Origin: Dysgonomonadaceae bacterium PH5-43
GTDB lineage: Bacteria > Bacteroidota > Bacteroidia > Bacteroidales > Azobacteroidaceae
Reading direction: 5' to 3'
Length of the DNA: 64,000 nucleotides
Assembly (NCBI GenBank): GCA_029916745.1
Contig: JARXWK010000006.1
Location: 1-64,000 of the forward strand
Position 1 is the stretch's first letter. Each line of letters begins with the position of its first letter. The notes under the pieces were generated by a model, which was not told where the DNA came from, ran no database searches, and saw only the letters and a list, made by a program, of their open reading frames with translations. Of the stretch, positions 19,535 through 27,274 are shown in pieces. Both the position numbers and the translations under genes were made by a program.

Positions 19535-20911
19535 ATGAAATATACATTATCATTATTTCTTATTGTTGTATTATGTGCTTTAAACACAACAGCACAACAA
19601 CTAACACTACCTGCGCAACACCAACTCAAATGGCACGAAGCTGAATTAGGCGTTGTATTTCATTACGACTTACACGTATTCGATGGCATTAAGTATGGGC
19701 AAGGCAACAATCGCATACAACCAGTTGACAACTACAATATATTTAATCCTACCCAGCTCGACACCGACCAGTGGATTTTAGCAGCCAAAGCGGCTGGAGC
19801 AAAGTTTGCAATACTTACCGCCACACACGAAACTGGCTTTGCTTTATATCAGAGTGATGCAAATCCTTATTGTCTCAAAGCTGTAAAGTGGCGCGATGGC
19901 AAAGGAGACATTGTTCGTGATTTTGTTAACTCTTGCCGCAAATACGATATAATGCCTGGCATTTACATTGGCATTCGATGGAATTCTCTTTTTGGCATTC
20001 ATAATTTCAAAGCTCAAGGCGAAGGAGAGTTTGCTAAAAGTCGCCAACAGTGGTATAAACGTATGTGTGAGAATATGGTCGAAGAAATTTGCAGTCGCTA
20101 TGGCGAACTATTTATGATATGGTTTGATGGAGGAGCCGATGATCCTCGCGGAGACGGACCTGATGTAGAACCTATCATAAATCGCCTACAACCAAATTGT
20201 TTATTTTATCACAACATCGACCGCGCCGACCTTCGCTGGGGAGGATCAGAAACTGGAACTGTAGGCTATCCTTGTTGGTCTACCTTTCCTTTCCCTTATT
20301 CTCACAGTAAGAATTTAGACACACAATTAAATCACAACAAAATACTTAGCAACGGTGATAAAGACGGAAAATACTGGGTACCTGCTATGGCTGATGCTCC
20401 ATTAAGGGGTATGAATGGCAGACACGAATGGTTTTGGGAACCAGACGATGAACATTCAATATGTTCTGTTGATAATCTTATGGATATGTACCGAAAATCG
20501 GTAGGTAGAAATGCAACACTTGTAATAGGTCTAACTCCTGACACTTGCGGACTTATGCCTGCTCCTGATGTACAAGCATTAAATGAATGGGGAAAGGAAA
20601 TTAAGCGACAATTCTCTAATCCTATTGCATCAAGTAAAGGACAAAAGAATAACATTAATATCAAACTCAAAGAGAAACAAACAATTAACCAATGTGTTAT
20701 CCAAGAAAACATAATCAAAGGTGAACGAGTAAGAAAATATGAAGTACAAGCTCGCATCAATGGTCGCTGGCAAACTATATGCAAAGGCGAATCGATAGGA
20801 CACAAACGCATTGAAACATTTCCAGAGATAGAGGCAAAAGAATTTCAGTTGATTATAACCGAATCTGTTGCTCAACCCGAAATAATAAATTTTAGCATTT
20901 ATAATATATGA
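19535..20911 (+). CDS. Alpha-L-fucosidase, GH29 family
   Basis: A 458-residue secreted glycosidase predicted to release alpha-linked L-fucose. The start at 19535 gives a proper signal peptide (MKYTLSLFLIVVLCALNTTAQ). The GH29 barrel includes WHEAELGVVFHYDLHVF, AILTATHETGFALYQSD, and the nucleophile in FMIWFDGGADD (D198). The C-terminal about 90 residues form a beta-sandwich of the F5/8C type. The stop overlaps the sulfatase start by 4 bp (ATGA), so the two are translationally coupled. Fucosidase plus sulfatase points to sulfated, fucosylated glycans such as mucin O-glycans or algal fucans. Exact linkage specificity is not visible. Confidence 0.88.
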   Translation: MKYTLSLFLIVVLCALNTTAQQLTLPAQHQLKWHEAELGVVFHYDLHVFDGIKYGQGNNRIQPVDNYNIFNPTQLDTDQWILAAKAAGAKFAILTATHETGFALYQSDANPYCLKAVKWRDGKGDIVRDFVNSCRKYDIMPGIYIGIRWNSLFGIHNFKAQGEGEFAKSRQQWYKRMCENMVEEICSRYGELFMIWFDGGADDPRGDGPDVEPIINRLQPNCLFYHNIDRADLRWGGSETGTVGYPCWSTFPFPYSHSKNLDTQLNHNKILSNGDKDGKYWVPAMADAPLRGMNGRHEWFWEPDDEHSICSVDNLMDMYRKSVGRNATLVIGLTPDTCGLMPAPDVQALNEWGKEIKRQFSNPIASSKGQKNNINIKLKEKQTINQCVIQENIIKGERVRKYEVQARINGRWQTICKGESIGHKRIETFPEIEAKEFQLIITESVAQPEIINFSIYNI

Positions 20912-22446
20912 AAAAAACAATCTTGTACCCTCTGCTTGCAGCCCCTCTCCTTTCTATGCAAGCTAATGCGCAAACAGACAATAATCGTCCTAATATTATT
21001 CTTTTTATGGTTGATGATATGGGTTGGCAAGATACATCTCTTCCTTTTTGGTCGGAACGCACCCACTACAACAATATTTACGAGACTCCCAATATGGAAC
21101 GGCTCGCTAATCAAGGAATGATGTTTACTCAAGCATACGCTTCAAGCGTTAGCTCCCCTACCCGATGCAGTTTACTTACAGGAATGAATGCCGCTCGCCA
21201 CAGAGTAACAAACTGGACTCTATTTAAGGATAGATCTACCGACCGCAAAAGTGACGTATTAGAATTTCCCCAATGGAACGTCAACGGCATCTGTCAGGTA
21301 GCAGGCATTCCTCGCACTACTCAAGCAACTGCACTCCCTCAATTACTTAAAGACAATGGTTATCATACCATTCATTGTGGCAAAGCTCACTTTGGCGCAA
21401 TCAATACTCCCGGCGAAAGTCCGTATCATTTAGGATTTGAAGTTAATATTGCAGGGCATGCGGCAGGTGGACCTGCAAGTTATTTAGGAGAACAAAACTT
21501 TGGTAATCGCACCGACGGAAAGAATAGCCCCTCTAATGCGATACCCGGATTAGAGAAATACTGGGGTGAAGATATTTTCGTAACGGAAGCTCTTACCATT
21601 GAAGCTAAGAAAGCTCTTGACAAAGCCCAAAAATACAACCAACCATTCTTTTTATATATGGCGCACTACGCCATACACGTGCCTGTAGATAAGGATATGC
21701 GTTTCTATCAGAAATATATAGATAAAGGTCTGTCTACAAAAGAGGCTGGATATGCTTCGCTAATCGAAGGTATGGATAAAAGTCTGGGCGACTTAATGAA
21801 TTATCTCGACAGCAACAACCTTACCGACAATACAGTTATAATATTTATGTCTGACAATGGTGGGCTTTCTTCCGAAAGCGAGTGGAGAGACACTCCTTTG
21901 CATCAACACAACTATCCATTAAACAGCGGTAAAGGTTCTTTGTATGAGGGAGGTATTCGCGAACCAATGATTGTTTGTTGGCCTGGTAAAGTTAAAGCCG
22001 GCAGTAAATGTAATTCACCGTTAATTATTGAAGATTTCTTTCCAAGTATTCTCGAAATGGCAATAGTAGAAAACTACGACACCAAACAAATTGTTGACGG
22101 ACAAAGTTTCATTCCTTTACTTACCAAACCGGAAAAACAATCTAAAGACAGAGCGTTTATTTGGAACTTCCCTAACCTATGGGGAAACGAAGGACCAGGA
22201 ATTGGTTCTGCGTGTTCTATCCGTAAGGGAGATTGGAAGTTGGTTTACTACTACGAAACTGGGAAAAAAGAATTATTCAACATACCTAAAGATATAGGTG
22301 AGAAGAATGATTTAGCAAAGAAAAAGACTCGAATAGTACGAGACTTATCTGTAGAATTAAGTAACGCTCTTAGGAGTATGAATGCACAGCGTCCAATTTT
22401 CAAAGAATCGGGCAATGAAGTTCCTTGGCCTGACGAAGTAATGTAA
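20908..22446 (+). CDS. Secreted sulfatase, serine-type (S1 family)
   Basis: A 512-residue exported arylsulfatase-fold enzyme. The signal peptide ends near SMQANAQ (about residue 22). The calcium-binding DD pair is in FMVDDMGWQD. The formylglycine motif [CS]xPxR is S82-S-P-T-R86, so it is a serine-type enzyme that would need an anaerobic radical-SAM sulfatase-maturating enzyme; none is in this window. Further landmarks are HTIHCGKAHFG, MAHYAIHVPVD and FMSDNGGLSSES. It probably removes sulfate esters so that the coupled GH29 fucosidase can act, or the reverse. It ends 80 bp before the CNNM/CBS gene. Confidence 0.92.
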   Translation: MKKTILYPLLAAPLLSMQANAQTDNNRPNIILFMVDDMGWQDTSLPFWSERTHYNNIYETPNMERLANQGMMFTQAYASSVSSPTRCSLLTGMNAARHRVTNWTLFKDRSTDRKSDVLEFPQWNVNGICQVAGIPRTTQATALPQLLKDNGYHTIHCGKAHFGAINTPGESPYHLGFEVNIAGHAAGGPASYLGEQNFGNRTDGKNSPSNAIPGLEKYWGEDIFVTEALTIEAKKALDKAQKYNQPFFLYMAHYAIHVPVDKDMRFYQKYIDKGLSTKEAGYASLIEGMDKSLGDLMNYLDSNNLTDNTVIIFMSDNGGLSSESEWRDTPLHQHNYPLNSGKGSLYEGGIREPMIVCWPGKVKAGSKCNSPLIIEDFFPSILEMAIVENYDTKQIVDGQSFIPLLTKPEKQSKDRAFIWNFPNLWGNEGPGIGSACSIRKGDWKLVYYYETGKKELFNIPKDIGEKNDLAKKKTRIVRDLSVELSNALRSMNAQRPIFKESGNEVPWPDEVM

Positions 22447-22526
22447 TTTCTCAATAATGATAGAAAATCTACGAAATAAAAATCATTTATGTAAGTCGTT
22501 TGTTATAGAAGTGTAAAAAGATAAAT

Positions 22527-23795
22527 ATGGATATACTAATTATAGTTTTTTTAATTCTGCTTAATGGAATATTTTCGATGTCGGAAATTGCCGTTGTGTC
22601 GGCTCGTAAAACAAGCTTAAAGAATGATGCAAAGAACGGAAACAAAGCCGCAAAGACAGCTCTTAATCTTATCGACAATCCTGATTACTTTTTGTCGACC
22701 GTACAAATAGGGATTACTTTGATAGGAATATTAACCGGGCTATTTTCCGGCGACTTATTAGCAGGAAAACTAAGTCCTCTGTTAGAAAGGATTGGTGTAC
22801 CTATATCCTACTCTTACAGTGTAGCACAAGTACTTATTGTTATTGTGGTTACTTATTTTTCTATAATTTTTGGAGAATTAGTTCCTAAAAGAATAGGGTT
22901 AAGCTATGCCGAAAAGATAGCAAAGATAATGTCGATGCCTATGCATTGGCTCTCAATAGCAGCAAAGCCTTTTGTCTGGATACTTTCTAAAAGCACAGGG
23001 TTTATGGCTAAGTTGTTGGGAATAAAAGAAAACAACAGTAAAATTACAGAAGAAGAAATTAAATCTATGATAAGAGAGGGAACCGAAGATGGAGAGGTTC
23101 AACCTGTTGAACAAGACATTATGGAACGAGTATTCTCTCTTGGCGACCGAAAGCTTGAATCTATTATGACTCCTCGAAGAGATATAGTTTGGATAGATGT
23201 TTCTATGACAAAGGAAGAAATAAGGCAATTAGTTATTAGCAGTTCTGTTAATAAATTTCCTGTTGCAAACAAAAGCTTAGACAATGTTGAAGGAATGGTT
23301 TTTCTAAAGGATATATTCGATCATATAAATGATGTAGAGTTTAATATTAGTAAGTTTATGCACCCTGTTCAGTATTTCTACGAAAATATGGAGGTTTACT
23401 CTGCTTTGGAAGAAATGAAAACAACACACAACCACTATGCTTTAATAATGAACGAGTTTGCTGCTGTTCAGGGAATAGTTACTCTTAAAGATATTATGGA
23501 AGCGATGGTAGGCGAAATACCTACGCACCACGATGAACCAGAAATTGTAGAACGTGCCGACGGTAGTTTCCTTATAGATGGACAGTGCTCGTTCTACAAC
23601 TTCCTTAGTTATTTTAAGATGGGTGATTTATATTCGGCAGATAGCGAGTACAACACCTTAGGCGGATTAATACTCGAACAACTCGAACACATACCCCAAG
23701 TTGGAGAAACCTTGAAGTGGCAACACTTCGAGATGGAAATAGTAGATATGGACGGTGTAAGAATAGATAAAGTTTTAGTAAAACTTATTTCTTAA
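22527..23795 (+). CDS. CNNM/CorC-family membrane protein with CBS pair
   Basis: A 422-residue inner-membrane protein of the HlyC/CorC (CNNM) family, linked in other bacteria to magnesium and cation transport. A DUF21 region with three to four membrane segments fills about residues 1-185. A CBS pair follows, at about 205-325 (starting near SIMTPRRDIVWI). A CorC/HlyC transporter-associated domain ends the protein (about 340-420). The older label 'hemolysin' is unsupported. A second family member lies at 51054-52070. The last 11 bp overlap the convergent PhnA-type gene. Confidence 0.88.
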   Translation: MDILIIVFLILLNGIFSMSEIAVVSARKTSLKNDAKNGNKAAKTALNLIDNPDYFLSTVQIGITLIGILTGLFSGDLLAGKLSPLLERIGVPISYSYSVAQVLIVIVVTYFSIIFGELVPKRIGLSYAEKIAKIMSMPMHWLSIAAKPFVWILSKSTGFMAKLLGIKENNSKITEEEIKSMIREGTEDGEVQPVEQDIMERVFSLGDRKLESIMTPRRDIVWIDVSMTKEEIRQLVISSSVNKFPVANKSLDNVEGMVFLKDIFDHINDVEFNISKFMHPVQYFYENMEVYSALEEMKTTHNHYALIMNEFAAVQGIVTLKDIMEAMVGEIPTHHDEPEIVERADGSFLIDGQCSFYNFLSYFKMGDLYSADSEYNTLGGLILEQLEHIPQVGETLKWQHFEMEIVDMDGVRIDKVLVKLIS

Positions 23796-24111
23796 GGAAA
23801 CAAGTTTTCAGCACAAGGCTACTGCCGTCTATCTTACAATCTACTTCTTCTGGATTATCTGTTAAACGAATACTTTTAACCTTTGTGCCTCGTTTAATAA
23901 CAAGCGACGAACCTTTAACTTTCAAGTCTTTAATAACAGTAACCGCATCGCCATCGGCAAGTTCAGCACCATTACTATCTCTTGGAGTTTCGTCTGTTTC
24001 TTTTGTTTCTTCGGCGTTCCATTCATATCCACAAATCGGACAAATAAGTAAAACACCATCAGTATAAACACTGTCGCTATTACACACTGGGCAATTAGGA
24101 TACTCGTTCAT
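23785..24111 (-). CDS. PhnA/YjdM-type zinc-ribbon protein
   Basis: A 108-residue protein with an N-terminal zinc ribbon (CPVC at about 8-11 and CPIC at about 29-32). A short acidic linker and the PhnA C-terminal beta domain follow (GDAVTVIKDLKVKGSSLVIKRG). Length and order match the YjdM/PhnA family. Despite the historical name, a direct role in phosphonate breakdown is doubtful and no phosphonate genes are nearby. It overlaps the convergent CNNM gene by 11 bp at the stop codons. Confidence 0.9.
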   Translation of the reverse strand: MNEYPNCPVCNSDSVYTDGVLLICPICGYEWNAEETKETDETPRDSNGAELADGDAVTVIKDLKVKGSSLVIKRGTKVKSIRLTDNPEEVDCKIDGSSLVLKTCFLKK

Positions 24112-24149
24112 TTTATTATCTTTATATTAAAATTAAAATGCAAAGATAA

Positions 24150-24905
24150 TCAAAAGTTCAGCATTATCCCCATTCCCCAAGGATTAACGTCTGGTCCGCC
24201 ACCCTCACTAAACATTGAGATAGGTTGGTAATAGCCTGTTAAACTTAAACTACCTAAGCCAACTTTAGCAAAAAGACGGAAATTAAAAGGATATATGTTT
24301 AAGTCTTTGTGATCGTATTTCTTTAATCCATCTGGAGTTCTTATATCTGTTTGAGATTTAGAATAACATTTAATAAGAGCTTCAGCTCCCCCATTAACGA
24401 AAAACTTACGACGCCCTTTAGCTTTAATCTGATACTCGAAAGCCACCGGAATTGTAAAGTAATACGCTAATAGTTTACTTGATTTATAACTTCTATTATA
24501 TTCGTCGAGTACAAACTGAGCTTCTCCATTTACATCTTTAAGCGCAACATCTCCCTTAAAATGATAACGAGACCAATCCACTCCAAGTCCTGAAAAGAAT
24601 AACCAATGATGGTCTATTGGCAAATTAAAAGTCATAAAGTTTAGCAACACCGAATACGACTTCCCTAACTTTAGGTTAACATCATAATCGTCTAAGCCAT
24701 TAAGATTCGAGAACACAAGTCCGAATCCGCTATAATGTGCTTTTTTTGCCTTTGTTCTATTCCAGGAGAAAGAGAATATACTATAATTCGCACCATCATA
24801 GATAACAGAACTTCCACCGTCATCGCTCCAAATATCTGTAGCTTTAACATTAAACGACGACGCAATTAATAATCCACACACAATAATACTAAGATACTTT
24901 TTCAT
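24150..24905 (-). CDS. Outer-membrane beta-barrel protein, unknown function
   Basis: A 251-residue protein with signal peptide (MKKYLSIIVCGLLIASSFNVKA), an alternating aromatic strand pattern throughout, and a terminal phenylalanine (MGIMLNF), typical of a small outer-membrane barrel. I do not recognise a specific family. It is the last gene of the sigma factor operon and starts 5 bp after the small secreted protein upstream, so it is a candidate output or signal receiver of that regulatory unit. Confidence 0.7.
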   Translation of the reverse strand: MKKYLSIIVCGLLIASSFNVKATDIWSDDGGSSVIYDGANYSIFSFSWNRTKAKKAHYSGFGLVFSNLNGLDDYDVNLKLGKSYSVLLNFMTFNLPIDHHWLFFSGLGVDWSRYHFKGDVALKDVNGEAQFVLDEYNRSYKSSKLLAYYFTIPVAFEYQIKAKGRRKFFVNGGAEALIKCYSKSQTDIRTPDGLKKYDHKDLNIYPFNFRLFAKVGLGSLSLTGYYQPISMFSEGGGPDVNPWGMGIMLNF

Positions 24906-24910
24906 AACAT

Positions 24911-25396
24911 TTATAATTTTATTTGTTTATTATTTACCGTAATCAATAAATTCTTAAGTTTATTAAATTCCTTTTCTAAATCGCGAGGAGGAAATTTTCC
25001 TCTCAGATAAATAAGTGTCATCTTTTTCGACTTATTTGAATAAAGAATATATTCGTAATAGTCGGAGTCTTTCTTTTTAGGCAAATAATAATAAGCCGTT
25101 TCTATATTTCCATCTTTTTGCGATTCAACTACTATAGTGCCTTTTTCTACATCTTTAAGAATAGCCTCTTGGGTAAGTTTTACAGCATCTTTATCTAAAG
25201 ACATTATAAGACTTTTGTATCGGCTAATTTTTGTATGCTTGCCTAAAACATCTTTACCAAGTTCGATAAGGATAGAACCTTTCTGTTTTCCATATTCTTC
25301 AAATATCGAATTTATATTTAAGTCGTTTTGAGCACAGAGGCTTACCGACGACAACGAAATTATTATTAATACTACTATCTTTCTTATTACATTCAT
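24911..25396 (-). CDS. Small secreted protein, DUF4252/DUF6108-like
   Basis: A 161-residue exported protein with signal peptide ending near SSVSLCAQ (about residue 23). The pattern FEEYGKQKGSILIELGKDV followed by a C-terminal KKMTLIYLRGKFPPRDLEKEF resembles small Bacteroidales proteins of the DUF6108 or DUF4252 type that are encoded with ECF sigma factors. The function of these families is unknown. It lies 1 bp from the anti-sigma-like gene and 5 bp from the beta-barrel gene. Confidence 0.65.
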   Translation of the reverse strand: MNVIRKIVVLIIISLSSVSLCAQNDLNINSIFEEYGKQKGSILIELGKDVLGKHTKISRYKSLIMSLDKDAVKLTQEAILKDVEKGTIVVESQKDGNIETAYYYLPKKKDSDYYEYILYSNKSKKMTLIYLRGKFPPRDLEKEFNKLKNLLITVNNKQIKL

Positions 25397-25397
25397 A

Positions 25398-25886
25398 TCA
25401 TTGAGGTGTTACATCGAAAAACAATTCTAAACTTTCTAATTGCGACGAATAAACAATATCGTTCGATTCTTCCATATTATTCAAAGTTTTCAGCACTTCG
25501 GTTTGTATAATACGCAAATCAACGACACTTTTTCCGTTAATAAATGCGTGTGATGTTTCAAGAAACTGATTATCTTTAGGCTTAAAGATATGAACGCCAA
25601 CTAACAAAGCCACACAAGCAGCAACCGAAATGCTTGTTATATAAAGAATAAGTTTCTTGATTTTAGATTTCGATGATTTTGCTTGATGCTCTTCCGACAA
25701 ATTTATCGACATATCGAAAAACGCAAATATATGTTTATAGTCTGCCCATTCGTCAGGAATATCATCGTTTTTAAAATACTCCCTCAATGTTTGTTCTTCC
25801 TTAAGAGAAGTAATTCCATCGAAATACTTTTCCAACAATTCTGCAATATATTCTTTATTCACTTTCATACTTTGCCTTATATTCAT
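25398..25886 (-). CDS. Anti-sigma-like single-pass membrane protein
   Basis: A 162-residue protein with a cytosolic N-terminal part (EYIAELLEKYFDGITSLKEE), one membrane segment at about residues 77-98, and a short periplasmic tail. The 'YFDGxTSxxEE' opening is typical of Bacteroidetes regulators encoded after ECF sigma factors. There is no FecR domain, so it is not a TonB-linked transducer of the usual type. The start could be the first Met (25886, overlapping the sigma gene by 32 bp) or MKVNKEY (25868, 14-bp overlap). Its role as anti-sigma factor is inferred from topology and position. Confidence 0.65.
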   Translation of the reverse strand: MNIRQSMKVNKEYIAELLEKYFDGITSLKEEQTLREYFKNDDIPDEWADYKHIFAFFDMSINLSEEHQAKSSKSKIKKLILYITSISVAACVALLVGVHIFKPKDNQFLETSHAFINGKSVVDLRIIQTEVLKTLNNMEESNDIVYSSQLESLELFFDVTPQ

Positions 25887-26373
25887 TTATTTGCTTAAAC
25901 AAATCTCGCACTTTTTTTCTGGCTCTTGAGAGGTTCATAGTAACTGCGCTAACCTGAGTTCCTGTGATTGTTGCTATTTCTTCAAGTTCATATCCGTCTA
26001 CATCTCGCATTGTAATTATTTGTTTTTGTAGCCCGGGCAAACTATCTATAATTTTTCGTATAATATCAACCGCATTGTCGGTTTCTGTTTTCTTGTAAGG
26101 AGTATTCTGATTTAGTTCTAAAAAACAATCCTCTACCTCAACTGTATCTTTCTTAATTCTCTGTCGGTCTATGCAAATATTTTGTGTAATACGAACCGCA
26201 TATCCTTCTTTATTTGATATTTTATTAAATTGAGAACGAATAGTCCAAAGCTTCAATAGCACTTCTTGCACTATGTCTTCAGCATCTTCTTTGTTTTGCA
26301 CAAATTTAAGTGCAACAAAGAAGAGAGTCTGCCTTAGTGGTAGTATATCTGCTTTGAACTGTTCTAAATTCAT
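25855..26373 (-). CDS. ECF-type RNA polymerase sigma factor
   Basis: A 172-residue sigma-70 family factor with region 2 (about residues 15-75; FVQNKEDAEDIVQEVLLKLW) and region 4 (about 110-160; LPGLQKQIITMRDVDGYELEEIATITG, then VTMNLSRARKKVRD). There is no region 3, as expected for ECF factors. It heads a four-gene operon with an anti-sigma-like protein, a small secreted protein and a barrel. A promoter of the TAnnTTTG type is not obvious upstream, so it may be autoregulated. Confidence 0.92.
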   Translation of the reverse strand: MNLEQFKADILPLRQTLFFVALKFVQNKEDAEDIVQEVLLKLWTIRSQFNKISNKEGYAVRITQNICIDRQRIKKDTVEVEDCFLELNQNTPYKKTETDNAVDIIRKIIDSLPGLQKQIITMRDVDGYELEEIATITGTQVSAVTMNLSRARKKVRDLFKQINEYKAKYESE

Positions 26374-26880
26374 ATCTATTTATATAACGAATAAGTTGAA
26401 GATTTATAACATCAACTGCCGAAAAACTATAACTTTTTTTACGTATGTTTAACTCTTTTAGTTTTGCGTAAAGTTAGTATCTTTTCTTGGATCTGGCATT
26501 TTATCTAAATGTTTGTGTGTTATAAAATAATCTCGGCGTTTTACTCCTTTAAACTAAGTGAGTTTCACCTCGAAAAACACTGCGCCACCCTACGATACAA
26601 AGGTTTCCCGATTATCCCCATCAACCCTGAAGGGGTTGGTTTGTTATCAATCTGGTCTTCAACCCTTTCAGGGTTGTTTTTGGCAGGGAGATTGCCTCTG
26701 TTCCGTAGGGTGGCGTGCTGTCGCACTTACCCTACGCTAAGTTCTGTAAGGCTTTCAGCCTTTTTATCGCCTTATCTCTGGAGACGCGGCACGCCACATC
26801 TCTACTGTGCATTGCGATTAGCTTCGCTTTGCGCTAACTTTTAGTTTTTACCTTTTAACTTTTAACTTTTTTTCTTGCTT
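26374..26880. repeat. REP-like palindromes between operons
   Basis: This non-coding stretch contains nested inverted repeats. The outer pair is GCCACCCTACG (26584-26594) and CGTAGGGTGGC (26704-26714). Inside are two hairpins, CAACCCTGAAGGGGTTG (26622-26638) and CAACCCTTTCAGGGTTG (26660-26676). Further right is a segment with GAGACGCGGCACGCCAC and a GCTTTGCGC motif related to the element at 7950-8040. No transposase or RAYT gene is present. The short open frames here are by-products of the repeats. Confidence 0.75.
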
Positions 26881-26887
26881 GCCTGTC

Positions 26888-27052
26888 GTTTCACCCGTAT
26901 GAAACAGGTTGTTTTATTAGTATGAAACAAAGTGTTTCACCTATATGAAACAAGTGTTTTCAAACCGTGAAACGAATTATATCAAACCGAGAAACGGATC
27001 GTTTCAAAGTATGAAATGGATTATGTCTATGTATGAAACAAAAAGCGAAACG
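26888..27052. repeat. 22-23 bp periodic array of TATGAAAC-type cores
   Basis: GAAA cores begin at 26901, 26924, 26947, 26969, 26991, 27013 and 27035: spacings of 23, 23, 22, 22, 22 and 22 bp. Most are preceded by TAT or CGT. Many are paired with an upstream GTTTCA or TTTCA half, giving dyads such as GTTTCA-N6-TGAAAC. The intervening bases vary. The core is unrelated to the TCTTAGTAGA array, but spacing and position (between two transcription units) are alike. Nothing else is visible from 27053 to the terminator at 27161. Confidence 0.8.
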
Positions 27053-27160
27053 GTTTGAAGTAGGCTGTTTCGCTAATGGTGTTATGAGGTTAAAGTTTTA
27101 CCGGACAGCAATAAAACGGTATAAGGTTTTTAAGTTGCACTGTGTTTTCAATAGAAAAGC

Positions 27161-27198
27161 AATAAAAAAAGCCGCTAAGAATAATTCTCAGCGGCTTC
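27161..27198 (-). terminator. Terminator of the FAS1-SusCD-M60 operon
   Basis: On the minus strand the arms GCCGCTGAGAAT and (A)TTCTTAGCGGC form a strong hairpin followed by seven T residues. It lies about 77 bp beyond the stop of the M60 peptidase gene. Confidence 0.85.
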
Positions 27199-27274
27199 AT
27201 ACTATTTGCTTATGCAAAGACAATACTTTTTTGAGCGTTTGTCAAATACTATTTTACATTAGTTAACTCAACGC

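Noticed and set aside
22527-23795. Hemolysin
   Set aside because: DUF21 plus CBS plus CorC domains define the CNNM family; the hemolysin label is historical and nothing in the sequence supports a toxin.
23785-24111. Phosphonoacetate hydrolase
   Set aside because: The protein is the zinc-ribbon YjdM/PhnA type, not the alkaline-phosphatase-fold enzyme, and no phosphonate genes are nearby.
26509-26844. Open frame of 111 codons on the plus strand
   Set aside because: It runs through the REP-like palindromes, has no recognisable domain, and is best explained by the repeats.
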